Assembly: GCA_022432975.1 (NCBI GenBank)
Contig: CM039509.1
Location: forward strand, 2,721,982-2,785,981
Reading direction: 5' to 3'
DNA length: 64,000 nucleotides
Source of the DNA: Begonia masoniana
Lineage: Eukaryota > Streptophyta > Magnoliopsida > Cucurbitales > Begoniaceae
The notes beneath the pieces are model-generated. The model saw only the letters and a program-made list of their open reading frames with translations, searched no databases and was not told the origin of the DNA. This document shows positions 33,274-43,567 of this stretch, piece by piece; position 1 is the first letter of the stretch, and the number at the start of each line of letters is the position of its first letter. The position numbers were made by a program, and so were the translations under genes.

Positions 33274-33769
33274 GGAAAAAGTTCAATTTAGCCCCAACGT
33301 ATGGGGTCAATGGTCATTTGACCCCTAATGTTTATTTTTGATCCAATCAAACCCTATCGTATAAAACGTTTGCAATTCAAACCCTCCCGTCAATTTTTCA
33401 GTTAAATTTAACAGATACCCTTTCAAAATTCTCAAACTACCCTCTCTCTCTCTGAGAGAGAAAGGAAACTTCGATACCTCTTTCCATGGCAGAGTGATAA
33501 CTCTTAAATTATAGTTATTTTATACCATTTTTAATTGATAGAACTTGTATGATTTGAGTGAATGTAAAAAGATATTAGTGAAATTTATTGAGAATGCTGC
33601 AGGATGCTGCAGCATCAAGAGATTAGTTGAATTTAATGTTTTTCATATATATTCTCAAAAAAAAAAGCAAATTTTTATCACTAATTTGAATTTTGTATTT
33701 TCTTATTTTAATGCAGAATTATTAGTGGGAAGATCGAATTCAAATGATGAAAATTATAAAGAGAGAAAA

Positions 33770-34433
33770 TGTGACGACCCGTCTTTCAACGGACTGATAA
33801 GGAACCACGCATTCTCCGCGGATCCTGGGGCTGACCTGGGCCGGAGGTGGGTAAAGCTCCGCGGATCCTGGGGCTGACTTGGGCCGGAGTGGTTTCTCCG
33901 TTGAAGCAGGGGCCGTTACGAACCCACATCGCTTGGGGAAGTACATGGAAATGAAACAGAGTGTAAGAGATCCCTCCCTAAATAGGCAAGACCGTTTTGG
34001 AGCACGATTGGCGAGGATCCCCGAGAAACTCGAGCAAGCGTGCTTCGGCGCGAGTAATTTCAGGTTGGGTGACCCGTCTTTCAACGGACTGATAAGGAAC
34101 CACCCATTCTCCGCGGATCCTGGGGCTGACCTGGGCTGGAGTGGTTTCTCCGTTGAAGCAGGGGCCGTTACGAACCCACATCGCTTGGGGAAGTACATGG
34201 AAATGAAACATATGTAAGAGATCCCTCCCTAAATAGCAAGACGCGTTTTGGAGCACGATTGGCGACGGATCCCATAAGAACTCCGAAGTTAAGCGTGCTT
34301 CGGCGAGAGTAATTTCAGGTTGGGTGACCTCCCGGGAAGTGCTCTCGCCAAACAAAGCCGTGAGGGGAGGATATTGGGCTGCGGCCCAATCCCCAGAGCG
34401 GACAATATCTTGCTGGGAACAGGGGTCGTTACA
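33770..34433 (+). mobile_element. Cassandra solo LTR with an internal duplication, inside the Athila left LTR
   Basis: Starts TGTGACGACCC, ends GTCGTTACA, and is flanked by the 5-bp target duplication GAAAA (33765-33769 and 34434-34438). The uninterrupted site is seen in the right Athila LTR near 39455. It is 664 bp against the 377 bp of a normal LTR here. The first 295 bp is an extra copy of the LTR from its start to the 5S-like GGTTGGGTGACC, fused to a second, complete copy that begins GACCCGTCTTTC at 34071. A further 43-bp repeat (CTCCGCGGATCCTGGGG) occurs in the first copy. Confidence 0.9.
34267..34340 (+). promoter_or_regulatory. 5S rRNA-like Pol III promoter in the solo Cassandra LTR
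   Basis: Very close to 5S rRNA: GGATCCCATAAGAACTCCG, AAGTTAAGCGTGCTTCGG, GCGAGAGTA, GGTTGGGTGACCTCCCGG. Box A, intermediate element and box C are all present. The upstream extra copy (about 34013-34074) is damaged in box A. Confidence 0.85.
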
Positions 34434-35843
34434 GAAAATCTTGGCAAAGAATCAAACAGAATGAAGAGAGAGACAAAGGAGGCTAACAACAAGGAGAAGA
34501 AAACAATTAGAGGAGATCTGGAAAAAGAGAGAAATACCAGATACGTAGAACAAGGAAAGAGAGAGAAAAGCAATAAATGAGAATATCTTTATTAAAATTA
34601 TAGGAGGCAAAAATCAAGGAGAGCCTGAAGAATTAATCAGAATCAAAGAGAGAGAAAATGGGAGGCTAACAACAAGCAAGAATTATGGAGATTTAGGAGA
34701 GAGAAAGAGATCTGGAAAGAGAAAGATACAACTACACATGCAGAACAAGAATAAAAGAAAATTGAAAAAAAGGAGGATGATGGTCTGCGGCAAAAGGCTG
34801 GAAGGGGACTTGAACCTAGGGTCAAAGACCTAGGGGAAAAAACCCTAAAGATCTGAAGAAGAAGACCAAGGAAAAGACAAAAATGACGAAAAGGTGGCGG
34901 AAAAAGCAAAGAGGAAAAATCAGATGGCTCTGGATCTGAAACATACCACCTACGAAGATTCTTAATCTTTTCTTCCTCTCTTATTTTTTATTGCATTATT
35001 TTTCTATGAACACGATTATTGTTAGTTTATTTTTAATTATGTCTAGTAGCTAAACTTTTAATCTTGGTTAGGACGATAGTATTTGTTGCGATATTTTGCT
35101 ACGATCTTGGTTTGCTTCTGCGATTATCTATTGAACAATTATTTGTGAAATTTACTTGCTAAGTCAGATCATATCGATAGATAGGTTGACTATTCATATT
35201 TATATTGTATCGACAGATAGATATAAATTTTAGATGCATGAATAATTAATTGAATTACTTTGTTACAACGTGGTTAACATTAATTTAATTGGCGATAAGA
35301 ATAGCACATATATGAAATTCAATTTTAGTCACATTCTTTCAAGGTAGAAAGAAATTCTGATTTGAATTTACCTAGGCAATTCGAAAGAATCCTAGAAATC
35401 AATTTTATTCTTGCTGTTTTTTAGATAATGCTGCAAAGCATTACCACAGCATCAGTAGCAGAATCATCGTAACGAAGAAATCGATCCTAGCCAAGACCTT
35501 CTTTCATCGATTTTATCTCGTTTATTTTGCTTTCCTTTATTTCATTGTCATTCTGATTTTATTTCGAATTATTTTCATTTATCATCTAATATTTTTATAA
35601 AATTTTTATAGCAAATTTAAACATAGTTAACATTATCCTCGTGGGATCGATACTTTACTTACTCTATTACTTCGTTAGCGACACGTGCACTTGCGTGTAA
35701 GTGTGTAAAACCACTAACAAGTTTTTGGCGCCGTTGCCGGGGATATTGCTTAGTTGTGATTATTTTGCTATAATTATTTTATTTTATTTTACGTTATTTT
35801 ATTTTATTTTGTTTCTCTATTTTCAGGTATTCGTGATTTATGT

Positions 35844-37691
35844 TTGACGATTGAAGAAGCTAATATGGATAACCATGAAAGAGAAAGAATATTTCTGAAT
35901 CGAATAATTGATGACCGAGATCGACCTATTCAAGACTTCGCGATACCCACGCTCGACGATCTGAATCCTGGTATTGTGAGACCAGAATTATATGCCACTC
36001 GATTCGAGCTTAAACCGGTCATGTTTCAGATGCTCCAAACCATTGGACAATTTAGTGGAATAGTAACAGACAATCCCCATCGTCATCTCAAAGCATTTGG
36101 AGAAGTGAGCGACTCGTTTCATTTTCCTGGAGTTTCAGTAGAGGCTTTAAGGCTAAAGCTTTTCCCGTATTCTTTAAGAGACCGAGCACGAGATTGGTTG
36201 GATAGCATCCCATCAAATACTATCACTACATGGGGAGAGTTAGCCAAGAAGTTTATCATGAAATACCATCCGCCAGTAAGGAATGCAAGGATGAGAAATG
36301 AAATCATCAGTTTTCAGCAGCGAGATGGCGAGTCACTTTATGAGGCTTGGGAGCGATTCAAGGAATTATTAAGACAATGCCCTAGCCATGGAATACCACA
36401 CTGGATTCAGCTGGAGACATTTTACAATGGATTAAATGGGCAAACAAGATCTATCATTGATGCTGCAGCACATGGAACTCTCTTATCAAAATCTTTTAAT
36501 GAAGCGTATGATTTATTGGAAAGGATGGCAGTGAACAGCTACCACTGGTCTTCAGAAGAATTTAATCCTAAAAGGCGGGCACCTGGAGTTTACGATCTGG
36601 ATGAGGTGTCAGCCTTAAATGCAAAGATTGCTATGCTGGAAAATGCGATCAAGGAGATGAACACACCATCCAAGCCAATAACTAGAGAGGTTTCATACAT
36701 GTTTTATGGAGAAAACCACGATGAAAATTCATATCCTACTCATCCGGAATCTGAAAATTATATTGGATACAATATGAACAATAATCCATACTCGCAGACA
36801 TACAATCCTGGTTGGAAACCGCATCTAGATTTTCAATGGAATTCGCAGCAGCAAAATGCTACAGCACCAATCATACTAGCTGAAAATTACACTCAAGACT
36901 TCTCACAGCTAACTCATACTTCGATACATCAAGAACAATCAGACAGCTTCGCCAGAGAATATGCTGCTAAGACAGATGTGATCTTGCAGAACTTGGCTGC
37001 ATCAATAAAAAATATGGAGACACATATGGGGCAGCTAAATCAATCGTTAAGCACAAGGACTGCAGTGCAATTATCAAGCAATGCAGGAATGCCACAAAGA
37101 TCAGAAAAGGAGCATTGTAAAGCCATAGTATTGAGGAATGAACGGGAACTGGAAACTCCAGAAAAGCAACAAGAATCAGAAAATTTAAACAAACAAGAAG
37201 AGTTGGTGGAACAAGATGATGTGGAGGAAGAAGATAAGGATAATCCGGAAACTAGCGTTGATGAAACTGATGCTACAGCAATGCCACCACAGCAACGAAG
37301 TGAATTGAAAACTCAGAGGCCACCACCACCATTCCCTCAAAGACTACAGAAGCATGCAGAAAAAGAAATTGTTGGGAGAAATGAGGAGAGTCTTGGCTAT
37401 GGCGAAGATGTGAATAAGCAACGGATTACTCTTAATGTATTGAAATATATGAAGTGCACATACGATGTAGAAGATTGCTTCAACATATCTGAAAAAATGA
37501 AAATGGAAGACACGAGGCAATTTCCTAGGAGCCATAGGAAACAGTTTGAGGCATTATTTCGAAGGAAGGTTAATCCAAAAGTTTTCAAGCCATCTGTTGA
37601 AAACGCACCTACACTGGAGCTTAAGCACTTGCCATCTCACCTCAAACATAAAGTGACCATAGAATATCATCCACAAATTAAAGAAAAGTGA
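35844..37691 (+). CDS. Athila-type Gag polyprotein (retrotransposon capsid), intact frame
   Basis: 615 residues with no stop. The retrotransposon gag region (about residues 50-235) includes FELKPVMFQMLQTIGQFSG, LKLFPYSLRDRARDWL, FIMKYHPPVRNARMRNEI and GESLYEAWERFKELLRQCP, all diagnostic for the Athila lineage. A variable Gln/Glu-rich region with a coiled-coil-like part follows (about 255-480). The C-terminal end (PTLELKHLPSHLKHKV) resembles the linker just before protease in complete Athila elements. The frame then ends, so the deletion joint is about at the gag/protease border. No CCHC knuckle is seen. An in-frame Met at residue 8 could be the true start. Gag forms the particle that packages the element RNA; pol must come from a helper element. 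Confidence 0.92.
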   Translation: MTIEEANMDNHERERIFLNRIIDDRDRPIQDFAIPTLDDLNPGIVRPELYATRFELKPVMFQMLQTIGQFSGIVTDNPHRHLKAFGEVSDSFHFPGVSVEALRLKLFPYSLRDRARDWLDSIPSNTITTWGELAKKFIMKYHPPVRNARMRNEIISFQQRDGESLYEAWERFKELLRQCPSHGIPHWIQLETFYNGLNGQTRSIIDAAAHGTLLSKSFNEAYDLLERMAVNSYHWSSEEFNPKRRAPGVYDLDEVSALNAKIAMLENAIKEMNTPSKPITREVSYMFYGENHDENSYPTHPESENYIGYNMNNNPYSQTYNPGWKPHLDFQWNSQQQNATAPIILAENYTQDFSQLTHTSIHQEQSDSFAREYAAKTDVILQNLAASIKNMETHMGQLNQSLSTRTAVQLSSNAGMPQRSEKEHCKAIVLRNERELETPEKQQESENLNKQEELVEQDDVEEEDKDNPETSVDETDATAMPPQQRSELKTQRPPPPFPQRLQKHAEKEIVGRNEESLGYGEDVNKQRITLNVLKYMKCTYDVEDCFNISEKMKMEDTRQFPRSHRKQFEALFRRKVNPKVFKPSVENAPTLELKHLPSHLKHKVTIEYHPQIKEK

Positions 37692-39182
37692 CGTATGGAG
37701 AAGTCTGGCTGAAGACTCGAAAAACTTAGCGCTACTTGGGAGGCAACCCAATTTTTTATATCCTTTTGTATTAGTTTTTATTTATTGTTTTTTGTTTGTT
37801 TTTGTTTTTGCTAAAAATAAACTCAAGTTTGCATAAATCAGGGAAGAAGAAGCTGATGAAGAGGAAGCAACATGAAACCCTCCTTCTCATGGAACGAAAA
37901 AGGAAATACTAGGGAAGTCCTAACCCCCTAGTTTATTTTGCTTTAAATTATTTTTGTTGAACTTCATTCTGTTTGGCAGTGGGGACACTGCCAATGTTTA
38001 AGTGTGGGGGTGCTGCTATTTGGTATGCTGTTTAGTTTGTTTGTTTAATGTGAATGTTTATCTATTTGGATGATTAATATTTACTGTTTCTCTGAATATG
38101 GTTGTTTTAATTCTCTCTAGACGTTGATTGAAGTTTGGTTGTTTAAATTTTATTTTAGGGAAATTAGTATGTGTTGATTGGTGTTTTAGTGTTTGTTGTT
38201 ATCTTTTGGTTTGTTACCCTCTGTTGGTGTGTTACCTTGTCTGGTTATTAAAAAAAAAAATGATGATGAAATGAAGAAAAGTGCGATATAATTTCCTAAT
38301 ATCTTTTGATTTGGTGAGTTATTGGATAATGTTAGTGTCACGTATTATTAGAAATCAATTAAGATTTATTCCCATTAACTTAGTGTCTCTAACACACAAA
38401 CTCCTTTTGGTTGTTTAGGAATATTATCTTTGCTAGACATTACAATTATATCTAGGCGTCAATAATTTAATGTTTGATTAAAGAAATTAGCAATTAGAGA
38501 ATTCTTCTTAGAAAAATATAGTAAATAATAAGTTTGGGGGAAATAAAAATAAAAAAAATAATAAAAAAATAAAAAAGTGCAATTTCCTAATCTACTTTCA
38601 ATTTCGAGTGAGCCTTTTGGATACTCGATGGGTAGAAATAAATTAGAGGAACGTTGGGAGGAACTCCGTTGCATGTTTATTGACTATACTCCTCTATTGT
38701 ATATATGAGTATATTTATCTTGAGGTGACACTATTGAGTAACCGGAGGACTTCATCACCAATGTTGTCAATCGCGTAAAAAGGTAGTGTGACTTATAGAT
38801 AAAGTCAATGTAAAAAAAAAAAAAAAACTTAATCCCCTTACTTATTTAAAAAAATAAAATAAAAAGAAAGAAGAAGAATCTTTGAATGTTAATGGATTTA
38901 TGAAGGATATTAGAGAGTTGACATCTTATGATATGTATTGTGATTTCTAGTTTTGATTATTGAACTTAGCAATTCAAATGGAGTTTGAGCACACACACAT
39001 TTTGACTAGTTTATTGGGAATTGAATCTATATTGATTGCTTTTAATTGTGATAGTGAAATTTTTCAATAAATTACAAATTAGTAGATATTTTGAAATTAT
39101 ATCGATTTTGTTAATGTTACTTTGGAAACTTATTTTTTTTGCATCACTCGAGGACGAGTAATGGTTCAAGTTTGGGGGTATT
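37692..39182 (+). other. non-coding 3' internal region of the Athila element
   Basis: Contains CTACTTGGGAGGCAACCCAA just after gag and GTGTGGGGGTGCTG near 38003-38016, both usual downstream of pol in Athila elements. AT-rich and poly-A stretches follow, ending in the polypurine tract before the right LTR. No envelope-like ORF was seen. Confidence 0.7.
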
Positions 39183-41541
39183 TGATAACTCTTAAATTAG
39201 AGTTATTTTATACCATTTTTAATTGATAGAACTTGTATGATTTGAGTGAATGTAAAAAGATATTAGTGAAATTTATTGAGAATGCTGCAGGATGCTGCAG
39301 CATCAAGAGATTAGTTGAATTTAATGTTTTTCATACATATTCTAAAAAAAAAAAGCAAATTTTTATCACTAATTTGAATTTTGTATTTTCTTATTTTAAT
39401 GCAGAATTATTAGCGGGAAGATCGAATTCAAATGATGAAAATTATAAAGAGAGAAAATCTTGGCAAAGAATCAAACAGAATGAAGAGAGAGACAAAGGAG
39501 GCTAACAACAAGGAGAAGAAAACAATTAGAGGAGATCTGGAAAAAGAGAGAAATACCAGATACGTAGAACAAGGAAAGAGAGAGAAAAGCAATAAATGAG
39601 AATATCTTTATTAAAATTATAGGAGGCAAAAATCAAGGAGAGCCTGAAGAATTAATCAGAATCAAAGAGAGAGAAAATGGGAGGCTAACAACAAGCAAGA
39701 ATTATGGAGATTTAGGAGAGAGAAAGAGATCTGGAAAGAGAAAGATACAACTACACATGCAGAACAAGAATAAAAGAAAATTGAAAAAAAGGAGGATGAT
39801 GGTCTGCGGCAAAAGGCTGGAAGGGGACTTGAACCTAGGGTCAAAGACCTAGGGGAAAAAACCCTAAAGATCTGAAGAAGAAGACCAAGGAAAAGACAAA
39901 AAATGACGAAAAGGTGGCGGAAAAAGCAAAGAGGAAAAATCAGATGGCTCTGGATCTGAAACATACCACCGACGAAGATTCTTAATCTTTTCTTCCTCTC
40001 TTATTTTTTATTGCATTATTTTTCTATGAACACGATTATTGTTAGTTTATTTTTAATTATGTCTAGTAGCTAAACTTTTAATCTTGGTTAGGACGATAGT
40101 ATTTGTTGCGATATTTTGCTACGATCTTGGTTTGCTTCTGCGATTATCTATTGAACAATTATTTGTGAAATTTACTTGCTAAGTCAGATCATATCGATAG
40201 ATAGGTTGACTATTCATATTTATATTGTATCGACAGATAGATATAAATTTTAGATGCATGAATAATTAATTGAATTACTTTGTTACAACGTGGTTAACAT
40301 TAATTTAATTGGCGATAAGAATAGCACATATATGAAATTCAATTTTAGTCACATTCTTTCAAGGTAGAAAGAAATTCTGATTTGAATTTACCTAGGCAAT
40401 TCGAAAGAATCCTAGAAATCAATTTTATTCTTGCTGTTTTTTAGATAATGCTGCAAAGCATTACCACAGCATCAGTAGCAGAATCATCGTAACGAAGAAA
40501 TCGATCCTAGCCAAGACCTTCTTTCATCGATTTTATCTCGTTTATTTTGCTTTCCTTTATTTCATTGTCATTCTGATTTTATTTCGAATTATTTTCATTT
40601 ATCATCTAATATTTTTATAAAATTTTTATAGCAAATTTAAACATAGTTAACATTATCCTCGTGGGATCGATACTTTACTTACTCTATTACTTCGTTAGCG
40701 ACACGTGCACTTGCGTGTAAGTGTGTAAAACCACTAACACAGAGCAAACATCAACCTAAGATCGAGATCGATACCAAATTGGACTCGTTATCTTTCCGAT
40801 TTCGATTTAGATTTCGATTTCGTCTCTCATATAATTTGTTGTTTTATGATCTTTCTTAAGTATTATCTGTTGTTTATATAAAATCTTTAGTTTTTCTTTT
40901 TTTTTTTCTGGTTTTTGTTGCTGTGTATATATGCTGGATATTTGATTCGAAGTTTCTTGTACCAATTAATAGAAAGTGGATGTTGGCTCAAGATGCTTCG
41001 CTGATTTTTGAACGAAATCCTTAAAAATTTGTTGTTTGTTGAACGAGCAAATCTCCATTATTTAGATTGAGAATATGTTGAACATTGGTTTCTATGTGTT
41101 GTTTGATGTTTCACTGGTTTTTGAAAAACAGACGTCGTGGCACTTCTCTTCTCTCTCACCTTCTCAGTCGGACGAGTTACATTCTCATCCCGAAGAACCG
41201 ACCATTGAGAAAAAGAGCATCTTGTGAGACGATTGTTGTCGATAAGTGGTTTTTTGGTCCGATTGCTACATTTGTGAGATCAGTACAAAATTGGACTCGT
41301 TATCTTTCCGATTTTGATTTCAATGTCGTCTCTCATATAATTTGTTGTTTCATGATCTTTCTTGGGTATTATTTGTTGTTTATATAAAATCTTTAGTTTT
41401 TCTTTTTCTGGTTTTTGTTGCTGTGTATATATGCCGGATATTTGATTCGAAGTTTTGGGGGAGAGATCTTCGATCTTAGGTTGATGTTTGCTCTGCCATG
41501 GAAAGAGGTATCGAAGTTTCCTCTCTCGCGAGAGAGAGAGC

Positions 41542-41573
<32 letters not shown>

Positions 41574-41743
41574 GGGTAGTTTGAGAATTTTGAAAGGGCA
41601 TCTGTCAAATTTAACTGAAAAATTGACGGGAGGGTTTGAATTACAAACGTTTTATACGATAGGGTTTGATTGGGTAAAAAATAAACGTTAGGGGCCAAAT
41701 GACCACTGACCCCATACGTTGAGGGCTAAATTGAACTTTTCCC

Positions 41744-43513
41744 TTCTCAATAATAGGGTTAGAGCTATTACCTATGTTACCGATGCCAACAATTTTACCC
41801 TTCTGGTTTCCACCAAAAGTGACGTTTCCTTTCTTTTTGTTGACAACAGCAAACTTGGTTGAGTCTCCCGTCATGTGCCTCGAGCATCCATTGTCGAGGT
41901 ACCACTGGTTCTTTGTAGGAGAAACTTCAACCTAAAAAAAATCATGTAGCTTTCTTTGGTACCCAAACTTTTTAGGTCATAGCGTTAGGTTTGGTTCCCT
42001 TAGGAACCCATTGCAATTTAGGAGCTACTCTAGATTTACTAAATTTTAGAGGACATAGAAAAGATTTATGTCCTACTTCATTACATGCATGACAGATAGA
42101 TGATTTAACAAAAAAATTCGTATATACTTTCTTTTTACTAAACCTATCATATCCTAAACCAGCTTTATCAAATGTAACTCGCTGGCTGCCTAATAGCATA
42201 TTCAGGTTTTTGCTGCCATTAGTAAATTTCATAACAATATTATTCATGTCCTTATTTCTACTCTTCAGGTCATCTATTTCCTTTACATGCAGATTACATT
42301 CTTTAGCATGCTTTTCAATTAGGTCAGAATTCTTCTTTTTCAATAAGATGTATTTAGACTTAAGCATACCAAATTGCTTAACTAAGTCATTAAAAGCATC
42401 AATCATATCACCATCATTGTCAACTTCACTATCACTAGAAGAAATGCTAATCTCATTATCGTGTGCCATGAAACAAAGGTTGGCTACTTCCTCATATTCT
42501 GAACATGTATCACTCTCACTATCATCCCAAATAGCCTTCATAGCTCTCTTCTTGAATTTCTTGGGATTCTCCTTTGCTTATGGACACTCGGTCTTGATGT
42601 GTCTAGGCTTCCCACATTCGTAGCAGGTAATCTCCTTATCATTTTGAGGCTTTTCTCCCTTTGAGAATATCCTCCCATTCAATCTTTTTCACTGGAGAAA
42701 TCTGCTGAATTTTCTTGTCATGAATGCAATCTCTTCATCATCCTCTTCTTGTTCGGATTCATCTTGTTTACTAGAGGAGGCTTTGAGTGCAATGTCCTTT
42801 CTTTTGGTGATCCCCTTGTCTTTAAGATCCTCCTTCTCATTTGCTCTCATGATGATCTCATGTGTCATGAGAGAGCCAATGAGTTCTTCAAGCTTGAGGA
42901 TCTTGAGGTCCCTTGCTTCTTGTATGGATGTCACCTTAGGTTGTCATGCTCTTGATAGACATCTAAAAATTTTTCTTACCAAATCTTCATTGGCATAAGT
43001 TCTACCAAGCACTTTCAAATCATTAGTAATGTTAGTAAATAGTGTAAACATAAAATTAATGGTTTCATCCTTTTCCATAGAGAATAATTCGTACTCATGA
43101 ACTAACATACTCATTTTACTCTCTTTAACTTGATTAGTTCCTTCATGAGTTATCTCAAGCAATCTTCATATCTCATATGCACTATCACATCCTTGTACCA
43201 TATTAAATTCATCTCTATTTAAGGCACAATATAAAGTGTTTATAGCTTTGGCATTTAAACTTAGATTGCGTTTATCAGAATCATTTAATTCGTTTGCCAG
43301 CTTTGGTACACTTACATTATTTTCGGTTTTCATAGCTCTAAAATGACCATTTTCTATAATGTTCCATACGTCATAATTCATAGCCTGAATAAAAATTCTC
43401 ATCCTAGACTTCCAATATACATAATCATTCCCATAAAAAAATGGAGGTCTAGAGATAGATCGTCCTTCTACATGTGCAGTATTTGTGTTGAATGTCATTT
43501 CTAAATATATCAC
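41744..43513 (-). pseudogene. copia gag and protease start, one frame with several stops
   Basis: A single frame can be followed from 43513 to about 41975. It starts with a gag segment (FFYGNDYVYWKSRMRIFIQAM) and includes LKILKLEELIGSLMTHEI, a first CCHC knuckle (CYECGKPRHIKTEC, near 42625-42585) and a second (CHACNEVGHKSFLC, near 42098-42057). It is broken by TGA at 43166-43168, 42944-42946 and 42689-42691 and by a TAA near 42570. Further stops and a frameshift near a T-run follow at 41970-41930. The protease then begins (WYLDNGCSRHMTGD, with DNG where DSG is usual). The reading is cut at 41744-41752 by the Mutator-like element. Confidence 0.85.
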
Positions 43514-43567
43514 AATATATATCTAATTCACAAATATGACAATATTTAACCTTGCTCTGATACCAAT

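Larger units (their letters stand above)
33495..40739 (+). mobile_element. gag-only, non-autonomous Athila-type Ty3/gypsy element, young
   Basis: The left LTR is 33495-35719 (1556 bp once the Cassandra insert is removed) and the right LTR is 39183-40739 (1557 bp). Both start TGATAACTCT and end CCACTAACA. By eye they differ at about five bases and one 1-bp indel. The 5-bp target duplication CAGAG is at 33490-33494 and 40740-40744. The primer-binding site TGGCGCCGTTGCCGGGGA (35726-35743) matches the 3' end of tRNA-Asp, as is usual for Athila. The polypurine tract is at about 39169-39182 (TTTGGGGGTATT). Only gag is present; protease, RT, RNase H and integrase are missing, so it depends on enzymes of another element. 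Confidence 0.93.
33274..41743. mobile_element. non-autonomous Mutator-like element (MULE) inside the copia protease
   Basis: Long terminal inverted repeats of about 220 bp. The left one (33274-33494) starts GGAAAAAGTTCAATTTAGCC, and the right one, read inward from 41743, starts GGGAAAAGTTCAATTTAGCC. The 9-bp target duplication TTCTCAATA is at 33265-33273 and 41744-41752, the size expected for MULEs. Without the nested Athila element it is about 1.2 kb. It has no transposase. Inside, a 175-bp direct repeat occurs at 40778-40955 and 41281-41455. A GA/CT microsatellite sits in both inverted repeats (33440 region and 41527-41568). Confidence 0.88.

Noticed and set aside
34267..34340. Possible 5S rRNA gene
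   Set aside because: Only part of 5S is present, it lies inside a Cassandra LTR with retroelement ends and target duplication, and it lacks the 5S 5' part and terminator.
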